Shown: positions 28,030 to 36,646 of the stretch, piece after piece
Layout of the letters: every line of letters starts with the position of its first letter
Numbering within the stretch: the stretch's first letter is position 1
From: Deltaproteobacteria bacterium HGW-Deltaproteobacteria-6
GTDB taxonomy: Bacteria; Desulfobacterota; Syntrophia; Syntrophales; Smithellaceae
Assembly: GCA_002840435.1 (NCBI GenBank)
Contig: PHAT01000004.1
Coordinates: forward strand, 62,001-126,000
DNA: 64,000 nt
Direction of reading: 5' to 3'
Translations under genes and position numbers: made by a program
The notes under the pieces: model-generated
What the model was told of the DNA's origin: nothing
Databases searched by the model: none
The model's input: only the letters and a program-made list of their open reading frames with translations

Positions 28030-28183
28030 GTTGATCCGGCAGGAACGCTGGCGCATGCCGGATGCGCGGGATGGCGTCCCATCCTATCGGGATTTCGTAC
28101 TTTCAGCATCTTTTATATTGACACTCCCGGAGGTATCTCTTATAAACTGCGGATAAAATATCTAGCCGACAAGGAGACGGTTC
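28030..28183 (+). promoter_or_regulatory. Shared leader block, copy A: consensus sigma-70 promoter of the polar amino-acid ABC operon
   Basis: Contains a textbook promoter: TTGACA at 28118-28123, a 17-base spacer, and TATAAA at 28141-28146. Upstream is gttgatccggcaggaac and a catgccgg palindromic stretch; downstream is aaggagacggttc before the ATG. Almost the same block, including the identical 17-base spacer, recurs at 31049-31202 ahead of the second ABC operon. The start site is predicted near 28153. Confidence 0.85.
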
Positions 28184-28936
28184 ATGAAAAAATCAGCTGT
28201 TTTAATTATTCTTTTGATGATTTTCGCTCTGGGAATTTGCGGTTGCAGCAAAAAAGAAGAAGAAACCTCCATGATTAAAGTCGCCGTCTGCCCGACATCG
28301 CCGCCGAATATGTTTGAAGAAAACGGAAAGTACCAGGGGCTTGACCTGGAATTATTTGAGGGCTTCTGCAAGGCCCGGGGATTTAAGTATTCGATCACCT
28401 CTTACGACTGGCAGGGCATGCTGGGAGCGGTGATCGGAAAACAGGCCGACGTTGCCTTTTCGGCCATCTCGATTACCGACAAACGTAAAGAGGTGATGGA
28501 TTTTTCCAAACCCTACATGGACAATACCTGGAATCTGGTCAGTTTGAAGAGTAGAAATATTGTCATCAAAGACCTCGCCGAAATAAAAAAATATTCCATC
28601 GGCTACCCCCGCGGCATGGCCTACAGCGGATTCATCAAGGACAAATGGGAACCACAGGGTGTTTACAAGCTGATCGACGTCAAATTGTATCCAACCTACA
28701 ATGAGGTCCTTGCCGATCTGAAAAACGGGAAGCTGGATCTGGCCTTTGTGGAAGGCGGGGTTTCCATGGTTTACAAGAAAAAAATGGACATCCAGGACAG
28801 CTACGTTTTAACGGGATTCGATGTCTTCGGTTTCGCTTTCCCCAAAGGATCTTCCCTGCGGGAAAACTTCGACCGCTATCTTACCGAACTGGGCCCCGTG
28901 AAACTCAAAGCAATCATCGACAAGTGGATGAAATAG
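28184..28936 (+). CDS. Polar amino-acid ABC transporter substrate-binding lipoprotein (family 3)
   Basis: A 250-residue periplasmic binding protein of the PF00497 type. The signal peptide ends at Cys21 (ICGC), so it is a lipoprotein. The mature part has PNMFEENGKYQGLDLELFEGF and a central QADVAFSAISITDKRKEVMDFSKPYMD, the signature of glutamine/arginine/cystine-type binding proteins. Ligand specificity is not readable. First gene of a four-gene operon (binding protein, permease, ATPase, permease). Its signal peptide is nearly the same at DNA level as that of the unrelated binding protein at 31203. Confidence 0.92.
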   Translation: MKKSAVLIILLMIFALGICGCSKKEEETSMIKVAVCPTSPPNMFEENGKYQGLDLELFEGFCKARGFKYSITSYDWQGMLGAVIGKQADVAFSAISITDKRKEVMDFSKPYMDNTWNLVSLKSRNIVIKDLAEIKKYSIGYPRGMAYSGFIKDKWEPQGVYKLIDVKLYPTYNEVLADLKNGKLDLAFVEGGVSMVYKKKMDIQDSYVLTGFDVFGFAFPKGSSLRENFDRYLTELGPVKLKAIIDKWMK

Positions 28937-28955
28937 AAGGGCGCGAACCGGCAAA

Positions 28956-29609
28956 ATGACATTCTGGGATATCTTAATGGTTCTGGCCAAAGGCGCGGGA
29001 TATACGATCCTGGTGACGATAGCCAGTATCGGGGCCGGCCTGGCCATTGGACTGTTAATGGCGGTTTTGAGCAGATTGCACTGGAAGCCTGTCGCGCTTT
29101 TCCTGGCCGCTTATATCTATGTTTTCCGCTCGGTCCCCGTTCTGGTCCTTCTTTTTATCGTCTTTTTCGGTCTGCCGGGCATCGGCGTCCGGATTCCACC
29201 ATTCACGTCGATGGTCTTGAGCCTGGGGTTTGTCTCCGGAGCGTATCTCGCGGAAATATTCCGGGGGGCCATATCCGCCGTGGATCGGGATGAAATCCTG
29301 GCTGCCGAAGCCATGGGCATGAACCGGATGCAGAGTTTTCTCTACATCATTCTTCCGCAGATGTTCAGAATGTCCATTCCGGGCATGATCAATGAATTTA
29401 CCTCCGTTTTGAAGTATACACCTTTCGCTTACACCGTGGGGATCCCCGAAATCATGAAAGAGGCCATGAGTCTTACCGCCGTGACCCTGCGGGGGCTTGA
29501 AATCTATCTGGCCGTCGGGATGATCTACTTTGTCATCTACAAGTTGTTTGTGATGCTTTTTATGGCGCTTGAGAAAAAATTCCGGATCCCCGGACTGGCT
29601 GCGGGATGA
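28956..29609 (+). CDS. Polar amino-acid ABC transporter permease 1
   Basis: A 217-residue inner-membrane permease of the HisMQ family with about five hydrophobic segments. The N-terminal GAGYTILVTIASIGAGLAIG and the EAA loop EILAAEAMGMNRMQSFLYIILPQ are the family marks; the EAA loop docks onto the ATPase. It pairs with the second permease at 30356 to form a heterodimeric channel. Confidence 0.92.
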   Translation: MTFWDILMVLAKGAGYTILVTIASIGAGLAIGLLMAVLSRLHWKPVALFLAAYIYVFRSVPVLVLLFIVFFGLPGIGVRIPPFTSMVLSLGFVSGAYLAEIFRGAISAVDRDEILAAEAMGMNRMQSFLYIILPQMFRMSIPGMINEFTSVLKYTPFAYTVGIPEIMKEAMSLTAVTLRGLEIYLAVGMIYFVIYKLFVMLFMALEKKFRIPGLAAG

Positions 29610-29621
29610 GAAGGAATAACC

Positions 29622-30359
29622 ATGGCCCTGCTTGAAGTTAAAAATCTGGTAAAAAAATTTGATGATAAGGATGTCCTCAAAGGGATCAACGTGGCGCTTC
29701 ATGAAGGTCAATCCAAAGTCGTGATGGGATCGTCGGGATGCGGCAAATCCACCCTGCTTCGCTGTTTGAACCTTCTTGTCCAGCCGACGTCGGGACAGAT
29801 CATCTTCAAGGGTGAGGATATTACCCGTCCGGAAGTGGATGTCCGCAAGCTGCGCCAGGATATCGGATTTGTGTTTCAGCATTTTGCCCTGTACCGGCAT
29901 CTGACGGTGCAGGACAACGTCACCCTGGGGCTTCGCAAGCTCAAGAAAATGCCGGTCAAAGCAGCCGTTGAGAAAGCCTTATACGAACTGGAACGCGTGG
30001 ACATGATCGAACACCGGAACAAATATCCCGCGCAGCTTTCCGGCGGGCAGAAGCAGCGGGTAGCCATCGTCCGGGCGCTGGCCATGGACCCTGCGGTGAT
30101 TTTTCTTGATGAACCGACGTCCGCGCTTGATCCGCAAATGACCCGGGAAGTGGTCACGGTCATCAACAAACTCTATCTGGACAACATCACCATGCTTTGC
30201 GTCACCCATGATGCCTTTCTGGCCAAATACATTTCCGACAGCATTGTTTTTATGGATGAAGGGGTGGTCGTGGCGGAGGATATTGCCGAGCGGCTCTTTT
30301 ATGATCACCCGGATCCGCGCGTCAGGCAGTTTTTCCTGAGCGTGATCGACCACAGGTGA
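29622..30359 (+). CDS. Polar amino-acid ABC transporter ATPase
   Basis: A 245-residue ABC ATPase of the GlnQ/HisP type. Walker A is GSSGCGKST, the Q-loop is VFQHFALYRHLT, the signature is LSGGQKQR, Walker B is VIFLDEPTSALD and the H-loop is VTHD. It powers import by the flanking permeases. Its stop overlaps the following permease start (GTGA at 30356-30359), giving translational coupling. In this operon the ATPase lies between the two permease genes rather than at an end. Confidence 0.95.
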   Translation: MALLEVKNLVKKFDDKDVLKGINVALHEGQSKVVMGSSGCGKSTLLRCLNLLVQPTSGQIIFKGEDITRPEVDVRKLRQDIGFVFQHFALYRHLTVQDNVTLGLRKLKKMPVKAAVEKALYELERVDMIEHRNKYPAQLSGGQKQRVAIVRALAMDPAVIFLDEPTSALDPQMTREVVTVINKLYLDNITMLCVTHDAFLAKYISDSIVFMDEGVVVAEDIAERLFYDHPDPRVRQFFLSVIDHR

Positions 30360-31030
30360 ACGGAATGGACGCTTTAATCAAAGACCTGATCGCTTATTCA
30401 CCCCAGATCATGGCCGGCCTGAAAAACACGCTGCTCCTCATGGTCATCATGTCGGTCACGGGACTGTTGGGCGGGATCGCTGTCTTTTACCTGACCCTCA
30501 GCAGGACGAATGCTGTGCGGACATGGACGGAACGTTACATCTCCTTCTTCATCGGGACGCCGCTGCTGGTCCATCTTTTTCTAATGTATTACGGATTGCC
30601 CCAATTCGGAGTTCATTTGTCGTCGTTCACCGTTTGCGTCATCGGCTTTACTCTGAATGTATCGGCCTATAACGCGAGGTACCTGATGACCGCCTATCAC
30701 GGTTTGGACAGAATGGAGCTGGAAGCCGCCCAGACCCAGGGCTTTACGCATCCCGAAATATTCCGTTTGATTATTCTGCCGCAGGTGATGCGCCTGTCCG
30801 TCCCGTCATTGACCAACCAGATCATCCAGAATCTTAAAGATACGTCCGTCGCCTTCCTCATCCAGTTCCCTGATTTTTTTGCCCAGATGCAGGAAATCGC
30901 TTCAACCAACTTCCAGTTTTTCAAAACATATATGGCAGCCGGACTGGTTTATCTGGTGATGGTTTCGATCATTGTCATCGCGGCGCGGCGGCTGGAACGT
31001 CGCATCAGTCTGCCAGGTTTCCAGACCTGA
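30356..31030 (+). CDS. Polar amino-acid ABC transporter permease 2
   Basis: A 224-residue HisMQ-family permease with LIAYSPQIMAGLKNTLLLMV at the start and the EAA loop MELEAAQTQGFTHPEIFRLIILPQ. It is the partner of the permease at 28956. The start is GTG at 30356 overlapping the ATPase stop; an ATG at 30365 is an alternative three codons later. Confidence 0.9.
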   Translation: MNGMDALIKDLIAYSPQIMAGLKNTLLLMVIMSVTGLLGGIAVFYLTLSRTNAVRTWTERYISFFIGTPLLVHLFLMYYGLPQFGVHLSSFTVCVIGFTLNVSAYNARYLMTAYHGLDRMELEAAQTQGFTHPEIFRLIILPQVMRLSVPSLTNQIIQNLKDTSVAFLIQFPDFFAQMQEIASTNFQFFKTYMAAGLVYLVMVSIIVIAARRLERRISLPGFQT

Positions 31031-31048
31031 ATCGTTTGACGGTTTTTT

Positions 31049-31202
31049 GTTGATCCGGCAGGAACTCCGGCGCATGCCGGATATGCCGGATGGCGGCCCA
31101 TCATGGCGGAACTTCATCCATTAAGCATCTTTTGTATTGACACTCCCGGAGGTATCTCTTATAAACGGTGGCACAATATCGAGTCAGACAAGGAGACGGT
31201 TC
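31049..31202 (+). promoter_or_regulatory. Shared leader block, copy B: consensus sigma-70 promoter of the branched-chain ABC operon
   Basis: Near copy of 28030-28183. TTGACA at 31137-31142, the same 17-base spacer ctcccggaggtatctct, and TATAAA at 31160-31165, then caaggagacggttc directly before the ATG. The region between the upstream gttgatccggcaggaac and the -35 box is less well conserved than the promoter core. Confidence 0.85.
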
Positions 31203-32369
31203 ATGAAAAAATCAGTTGTTTTAATTATTCTTCTGGTGATTTTCTCTCTGGGTGTTTGCGGTTGTGGCAAAGAAGATTCTTCCCAGATTAAAGTCGGCAT
31301 CATTGCTGAACTGACCGGCGATATTCCGGCCGTGGGCGCCTCCTGCAAAAACGCGGCGGAAATGGCCGCGGCGGAAGTCAACGACGCGGGCGGCATTCAG
31401 CTGGGCGACAAAAAATATAAAATCAAATTAATCATCGAAGATAATGCCGGAAAGGCCGATCAATCAGCGTCCTCCGCGCAGAAGCTGATTACGCAAAATA
31501 AAGTTCTCGCCATCATCGGCCCCAATGCCAGCCGCTACGCGCTGCCTGCCGCGGAAATCGCTGAAACCGGCAAAGTGGTTTTAATCACCCCCTGGTCCAC
31601 CGCGCCGAAAGCCACGCTTTCTTCCAAAACCAACGCCTCTAAAAAATATGTTTTTCGGGCCTGCTTTATCGATCCGTTCCAGGGAGGGGTCCTGGCTAAA
31701 TTCACACTGGACAATCTGAAGCTGAAGAAAGCAGCGGTCCTTTATGACGTGGCTTCCGAATACAACAAGGGCATCGCCGAAATCTTCAAGGATGTTTATG
31801 AGAAAAACGGCGGAAAGGTTGTCGCGTTTGAAACCTACACAACCAATGACAAGGACTTTTCATCGCAGCTCACGAAGATCAAAAAGGCCGGACCGGACAT
31901 TATCTTCCTGCCCAACTATTACAGCGAAGTGCCGCTGCAGATCCAGCAGGCCAAGCGACTGGGCATCACCGTCCCGTTTATCGGCGCCGATGCCTGGGGA
32001 AGCTCGGAGCTGATCAAACTTTGCGGCGCTGACTGCAACGATTATTATTTCAGCACGCATTATGCCGCCGACGCCGCAACGGAGACCACCAAAAAATTCA
32101 TTGCGAACTACAAGGCCAAATACAATTCCACACCCGATGACGTAGCCGCGCTGACCTACGATTCATTCGGCCTTTTGCTGCAGGCACTCAAAACCGCAGG
32201 AAAGAACGACCGTCAGGCCGTCCGCGACGCGCTGGCTAAAATCCCGCAGTATGAGGGCGTGACGGGCAACATGCAGTTTAAGGAAGGCTCCGGCGACCCG
32301 ATCAAAAGCGCCGTTATTTTAAAAATTAAAGATGGGAAGTTTACGTGGTTTGCCAACGCCAAACCCTGA
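31203..32369 (+). CDS. Branched-chain amino-acid ABC transporter substrate-binding lipoprotein (LivJ/LivK type)
   Basis: A 388-residue periplasmic-binding-protein type I component. The signal peptide ends at Cys21 (VCGC). The mature protein begins QIKVGIIAELTGDIPAVGASCKNAAEMAAAEVNDAGG, the Leu/Ile/Val-binding protein pattern, with IIGPNASRYALPAAEI and a C-terminal LTYDSFGLLLQALK. It should feed the LivHMGF components downstream, from which it is separated by about 750 bp of repeats and a DUF559 gene. The ATG at 31203 has AAGGAGACGGTTC before it; an upstream in-frame TTG overlaps the -35 box and can be excluded. Confidence 0.93.
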   Translation: MKKSVVLIILLVIFSLGVCGCGKEDSSQIKVGIIAELTGDIPAVGASCKNAAEMAAAEVNDAGGIQLGDKKYKIKLIIEDNAGKADQSASSAQKLITQNKVLAIIGPNASRYALPAAEIAETGKVVLITPWSTAPKATLSSKTNASKKYVFRACFIDPFQGGVLAKFTLDNLKLKKAAVLYDVASEYNKGIAEIFKDVYEKNGGKVVAFETYTTNDKDFSSQLTKIKKAGPDIIFLPNYYSEVPLQIQQAKRLGITVPFIGADAWGSSELIKLCGADCNDYYFSTHYAADAATETTKKFIANYKAKYNSTPDDVAALTYDSFGLLLQALKTAGKNDRQAVRDALAKIPQYEGVTGNMQFKEGSGDPIKSAVILKIKDGKFTWFANAKP

Positions 32370-32370
32370 C

Positions 32371-32489
32371 GGCTCGATAAAATATCCCATATACTGCGTT
32401 GCACTTCGTTGCTCGTCACTGCGACGTACATAAAGTACGTCTCATTCCTCGCAACTCGTGCGCCTTGTCTCTGGGCATTTTATCAAGCC
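32371..32489. repeat. 119-bp palindromic element with terminal inverted repeats (MITE/REP-like)
   Basis: The ends are imperfect inverted repeats: ggctcgataaaatatccca at 32371-32389 against tgggcattttatcaagcc at 32472-32489. The interior folds around gacgtac ataaa gtacgtc with flanking gcgttgcacttcgttgctcg and cctcgcaactcgtgcgcc arms. It starts 2 bp after the stop of the binding-protein gene. It has no open frame. It may act as a transcription or mRNA-processing signal or be a miniature mobile element. Confidence 0.7.
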
Positions 32490-32569
32490 ATCTTAAAGTT
32501 GTCGTTCCCGCAAATAGCCTGAAGTGCCACAAGCAAAAGAAGGGGAATGCAGTGGAACAGGTTTCATGT

Positions 32570-32713
32570 TTTTCTTCCCCCTTTACTAAAGGGGGATTTG
32601 ATTCTTTACAAAGCCACCCCAACCCTCTTTTAGCAAAGGAGGGAACAATGAGGGAGGATTTGAGCGGAGCTCAAGATAGCCCCCTTTTCTAAAGGGGGAT
32701 TTAGGGGGATTTA
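32570..32713. repeat. Palindromic repeat block R3 upstream of the DUF559 gene
   Basis: Contains ccccctttactaaaggggg, then ccaccccaaccctcttttag...aaaggaggga (32614-32648) and cccccttttctaaaggggg. These are the same palindrome types as in R1 and R2. The last element, tttagggggattta, directly precedes the DUF559 ATG and appears to serve as its ribosome site. The 35-bp element at 32614-32648 recurs as R4 with about four differences. Confidence 0.8.
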
Positions 32714-33082
32714 ATGCTGCCCTTCAACAGAAAACTTAAACCGCTGGCCCGGAATTTAAGAACCAACCTGACCGATGCTGAACTGCTTATCTGGTCAAAG
32801 ATCAGAAGGAAGCAGATCAAAGATGTACAATTCTACCGGCAGAAAAACATTGGCAATTACATCGTGGATTTCTATTGCCCAAAAGGAAAGCTCATTATAG
32901 AAGTAGACGGCGGACAGCATTATGAAACAGAGGGCATGAAAAAAGATCAGGAGCGTGATCAATACCTTCAAGGACTCGGATTATCCGTACTGCGCTTTTC
33001 CGACATTGACGTGCTTAAAAACATTGACGGGGTCATTGAAAGAATTCATGAACATTTAAAATCCACCCCAACCCTCCTTTAA
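32714..33082 (+). CDS. DUF559 (Vsr-like) endonuclease-fold protein
   Basis: A 122-residue protein of the DUF559 family, restriction-endonuclease-like and related to the very-short-patch repair nuclease. It shows ARNLRTNLTDAELLIWSKIRR, FYRQKNIGNYIVDFYCPKGKLIIEVDGGQH (the D...ExD metal motif) and DQYLQGLGLSVLRFSD. Cellular role and substrate are unknown. It is inserted between the binding-protein gene and livH of one ABC operon. Its ribosome site derives from repeat R3, and its last codons (STPTLL) and stop lie in repeat R4, so gene and repeats look like one unit. Confidence 0.88.
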   Translation: MLPFNRKLKPLARNLRTNLTDAELLIWSKIRRKQIKDVQFYRQKNIGNYIVDFYCPKGKLIIEVDGGQHYETEGMKKDQERDQYLQGLGLSVLRFSDIDVLKNIDGVIERIHEHLKSTPTLL

Positions 33083-33097
33083 GAAAGGAGGGAGCAA
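33063..33097. repeat. Palindromic repeat R4 at the 3' end of the DUF559 gene
   Basis: A 35-bp element with ccctccttt and aaaggaggg arms. It is a direct copy of 32614-32648, differing at about four positions. It supplies the last six codons and the stop of the DUF559 gene and lies 25 bp before livH, leaving livH with only a weak, distant AAGGAAG ribosome site. Confidence 0.8.
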
Positions 33098-33121
33098 TAA
33101 GGAAGTTATTTTCACGAATAT

Positions 33122-33997
33122 ATGGCTTATATTTTTCAACAGATTCTTAATGCCCTGCAGCTGGGGAGCATCTATGCGCTGATTGCGCTGGGCTACACCA
33201 TGGTCTATGGCATTCTGACCATGATCAACTTCGCCCACGGCGATCTGTTCATGGTCGGCGCTTTCTTCTGCTTTATTATTGCCGTCTATCTCCATCTGTC
33301 CTTTGTCCCGACGCTGCTTTTATCCATGCTGGGGGTGGCCTTCCTGGGTGTGGTCATTGAGCGCTTCGCCTACAAACCGCTGCGCAACGCTCCGCGTGTT
33401 TCCGCCATTATCACCGCTCTGGGCGTCGGCCTCTTTCTGGAAAACTTCACACTGGCGCTTTCGCCCTATCCCAAACATATTCCGCCGCTCCTCGAAAACG
33501 TCACCTGGACGGTCGGCTCACTTTCCCTTTCTTCCCTGCAGATTATCGTCATTGTCCTATCGCTTTGCCTGATGCTGATTCTGGATTTTGTCGTGCAGCA
33601 CACCAAAGCAGGCATGGCCATGCGCGCCATTTCATGGGACAAGACCATTGTCCCGCTGATGGGCGTGCCGGTCAATAAAATCATCTCGCTGACCTTTGCC
33701 ATCGGCACGGGTTTGGGCGGCGCGGCAGGCGTCATGTATGGACTGGCCTATCCGGTAATTGATCCCTACATGGGCATCATGGTCGGCTGGAAAGCGTTTA
33801 TCTGCGCCGTTGTGGGCGGTATCGGCAATATCCGCGGCGCCATGATCGGCGGCTTTATTCTGGGCGGTGTGGAAATCATGGTCGCCGCATTCTTCCCCTC
33901 CACCTACCGCGACTTTGTGGCCTTTACGCTGCTGCTTATTCTGTTGATTGTCAGGCCCTACGGCATTCTGGGCAAGCCCCATCCGCAAAAGGTATAA
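33122..33997 (+). CDS. livH: Branched-chain amino-acid ABC permease LivH
   Basis: A 291-residue inner-membrane permease with about eight hydrophobic segments. LQLGSIYALIALGYTMVYGILTMINFAHGD at the start is the LivH hallmark, and the C-terminal part has FICAVVGGIGNIRGAMIGGF. It pairs with LivM to form the channel. The ribosome site before its ATG is weak, probably because repeat R4 occupies the expected position. Confidence 0.94.
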   Translation: MAYIFQQILNALQLGSIYALIALGYTMVYGILTMINFAHGDLFMVGAFFCFIIAVYLHLSFVPTLLLSMLGVAFLGVVIERFAYKPLRNAPRVSAIITALGVGLFLENFTLALSPYPKHIPPLLENVTWTVGSLSLSSLQIIVIVLSLCLMLILDFVVQHTKAGMAMRAISWDKTIVPLMGVPVNKIISLTFAIGTGLGGAAGVMYGLAYPVIDPYMGIMVGWKAFICAVVGGIGNIRGAMIGGFILGGVEIMVAAFFPSTYRDFVAFTLLLILLIVRPYGILGKPHPQKV

Positions 33998-33999
33998 GT

Positions 34000-35043
34000 A
34001 TGGCTTCAGTCAAAACCGCACATCATGCCCTGATGAAACACTGGCATACACTGACCGGATACAAATATTTCTGGCCGGTCTTCGTGCTTGCGGGTCTCGC
34101 TTTTTGTATTGCCGTCGACACCTTCGACTTTGTCGATTTATACCTGCAACTGATTTTAATTTACGTGGGCATCAACATCATCCTTACCGTCAGCCTGAAT
34201 CTGATCAACGGCTACATGGGCGAATTCTCCGTGGGACACGCGGGCTTCATGGCCGTGGGCGCCTACATTGCCTCTCTTTTGACGGTTTATGTTTTCCCGC
34301 AGGGCCCGGCAGGCGTTCTTTTCCCGCTGGCGATTCTGGCCGGTGGCGTTGGCGCCGCGCTGGTCGGCTTTCTGGTGGCCATCCCTTCTTTTAAAACACG
34401 CGGCGATTATCTGGCCATCGTCACGCTGGCCTTCTGCATGATTGTCAAATCCGTTCTGGAAAACATCGATGCCGTCGGCGGGCCGCGCGGACTTCTGGGC
34501 ATGGAGAAGCTTACCACCCTGCCCTGGGTATTTTTCTGGACGGCGCTTAGCGTCTGGGTGATCCGCAACCTGGTTTATTCCAATTTCGGCCGCGGCGTTT
34601 TATCCATCCGCGAAGATGAAATCGCCAGCGACCTGATGAGCGTCAACACGCGCCAGGTCAAGATCATCGCCTTTGTCGTTTCGTCTTTCTTTGCAGGCAT
34701 TGCCGGGGGCCTGTTCGCCCACGCGCTGCAGTTTATCAACCCGCGCATGTTCGACATTCTCAAATCCACCGATATTCTGATCATGGTTTATTTAGGCGGC
34801 ATCGCCTCAATTTCCGGATCGATTCTCGGCGCGGTCATTTATACCATCCTGCTGGAAATCCTGCGTCCCCTGGGCATCTGGCGGATGGTGCTCATGCCGC
34901 TCATGCTGGTGCTTTTGATGATCTACCGTCCACGCGGCATCATGGGGCTCCGGGAAGCCCGCCTGTTCACATCGCTTCGCGACCTGGTCACGGAGAAAAT
35001 CTGGCGGCAGAAGAAAAAGGAGGCCACGGATGCCACTCCTTGA
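34000..35043 (+). CDS. livM: Branched-chain amino-acid ABC permease LivM
   Basis: A 347-residue permease. Family motifs include LNLINGYMGEFSVGHAGFMAVGAY, SFKTRGDYLAIVTLAF, and SVNTRQVKIIAFVVSSFFAGIAGGL (EAA-like loop). The start is 2 bp after the livH stop. Its last 14 bases overlap livG, whose AAGGAGG ribosome site lies inside livM. Confidence 0.95.
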   Translation: MASVKTAHHALMKHWHTLTGYKYFWPVFVLAGLAFCIAVDTFDFVDLYLQLILIYVGINIILTVSLNLINGYMGEFSVGHAGFMAVGAYIASLLTVYVFPQGPAGVLFPLAILAGGVGAALVGFLVAIPSFKTRGDYLAIVTLAFCMIVKSVLENIDAVGGPRGLLGMEKLTTLPWVFFWTALSVWVIRNLVYSNFGRGVLSIREDEIASDLMSVNTRQVKIIAFVVSSFFAGIAGGLFAHALQFINPRMFDILKSTDILIMVYLGGIASISGSILGAVIYTILLEILRPLGIWRMVLMPLMLVLLMIYRPRGIMGLREARLFTSLRDLVTEKIWRQKKKEATDATP

Positions 35044-35800
35044 ACTTAATAAAGTCACACATCGCTTCGAGGGGCTCTGCGCGGTGTCCGACTTCAACCT
35101 GGCTGTCGAACCGCATGAACTGATCGGCGTCATCGGCCCCAACGGCGCGGGGAAAACCACCGTGTTCAACCTGATCACCGGCGTCTATCGGGCAAGCGAG
35201 GGCAGTATCAAACTGGAGGGCAAAGAACTGGTGGGCCTGACGCCGCACCAGATCACTTTCTCAGGCATTGCCCGCACCTTCCAGAACATCCGGCTCTTCC
35301 GCGAACTCTCCGTGCTGGACAACGTCCGCATCGCGCATTACGGACAGATTACCTACACGCCCGCCGAGGCGCTTTTGCACATCGGCCGCTTCCACGCCGA
35401 GGAAAAACGCATCACCAATCAGGCGCTTGATCTGCTGGCTGTCTTCAAACTCGATGAATACGCCAATGAAAAAGCCAAAAACCTGCCTTACGGCTTGCAG
35501 AGGCGTCTGGAAATCGCCCGGGCGCTGGCGACCGAACCCAGGCTTTTGCTTCTCGACGAACCGGCGGCCGGCATGAACCCCAACGAAATTATCCAGCTGA
35601 TGGAATTCATCCGCTGGATTCGTCAAACCTTTTCCGTCACCATCATTCTGATTGAACACCAGATGCGTCTGGTCATGGGCATTTGCGAACGCCTGGTGGT
35701 GCTGGACTTCGGCGCAACCATCGCGCAGGGACTGCCCGCCGAGATTCAGGTAAATCCCAAAGTCCTGGAAGCCTATCTGGGTGAGGAGGTTGTCTCATGA
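35030..35800 (+). CDS. livG: Branched-chain amino-acid ABC ATPase LivG
   Basis: A 256-residue ABC ATPase. Walker A is GPNGAGKTT, the Q-loop segment is IARTFQNIRLFREL, and the signature is modified to LPYGLQRRLEIARAL, which is normal for LivG. Walker B is LLLLDEPAAGMN and the H-loop is IEHQ. It works with LivF on the LivHM channel. It overlaps livM by 14 bp and livF by 4 bp. Confidence 0.95.
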   Translation: MPLLELNKVTHRFEGLCAVSDFNLAVEPHELIGVIGPNGAGKTTVFNLITGVYRASEGSIKLEGKELVGLTPHQITFSGIARTFQNIRLFRELSVLDNVRIAHYGQITYTPAEALLHIGRFHAEEKRITNQALDLLAVFKLDEYANEKAKNLPYGLQRRLEIARALATEPRLLLLDEPAAGMNPNEIIQLMEFIRWIRQTFSVTIILIEHQMRLVMGICERLVVLDFGATIAQGLPAEIQVNPKVLEAYLGEEVVS

Positions 35801-36516
35801 CCGATGCTGATATTCTGCTGTCTGTTGCCGGCTTGTCCGTCTCCTACGACAGCATCAAGGCCGTGGATGACATTTCCTTTGCTGTCGCGCGCGGAGAAAT
35901 CGTTACACTGATCGGCGCGAACGGCGCGGGAAAATCTTCCATTCTGCGCGCCGTCTCAGGCCTGATTCCCTATACAGGCAGCATCGCGTATGCGGGAAAA
36001 GATTTGATGAACATCGCCGCCGATCAGATTGTCGCCACAGGCATTGCCCACGTGCCGGAAGGCCGCGGCATCTTCGGCAACCTGACAGTGCTGGAAAACC
36101 TGAAGCTCGCCTGCTGGCAGCGCAGGGACAAAGCCAAAATTACCGCCGACCTGGAACATGTCTTTGAATTGTTCCCCCGCCTGCGTGAACGAACAAAGCA
36201 GTTAGGCGGTATGCTTTCCGGCGGCGAACAGCAGATGCTGGCGGTGGGCCGCGCGCTCATGACCGATGCGCCAATGGTGCTGCTCGACGAACCCTCCATG
36301 GGCCTTTCCCCCGTATTGGTGCGCGAAATTTTCAAGATCATCCAGGAAATTAATGGGGCGGGAAAAACCATTCTGCTCGTCGAACAAAACGCCAATATGT
36401 CATTGCACATCGCGCACCAGGGTTATGTTCTGGAGACCGGCCGTATCGTCCTTTCCGGCACCGGCAAAGAACTGACGGGAAATCCAAGAGTGAAAGAGGC
36501 GTATTTGGGAGGTTAA
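35797..36516 (+). CDS. livF: Branched-chain amino-acid ABC ATPase LivF
   Basis: A 239-residue ABC ATPase. Walker A is GANGAGKSS, then GIAHVPEGRGIFGNLTV, the signature LSGGEQQMLAVGRAL, Walker B VLLDEPSMGLSP and the H-loop LVEQ, all characteristic of LivF. It overlaps livG by 4 bp (ATGA) and closes the operon. Short ttcactgttcactg direct repeats follow the stop. Confidence 0.95.
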   Translation: MTDADILLSVAGLSVSYDSIKAVDDISFAVARGEIVTLIGANGAGKSSILRAVSGLIPYTGSIAYAGKDLMNIAADQIVATGIAHVPEGRGIFGNLTVLENLKLACWQRRDKAKITADLEHVFELFPRLRERTKQLGGMLSGGEQQMLAVGRALMTDAPMVLLDEPSMGLSPVLVREIFKIIQEINGAGKTILLVEQNANMSLHIAHQGYVLETGRIVLSGTGKELTGNPRVKEAYLGG

Positions 36517-36646
36517 AACCGGTTCACTGTTCACTGTTCACTGTTATCGGTTCACCATTCATGGCGCATAGTAAAAAACGGAACACTTTGTACACAGACC
36601 GGCGGATGCAGGATGGCAGTTTAAAACATTAACCCGAAAGGTTGTA

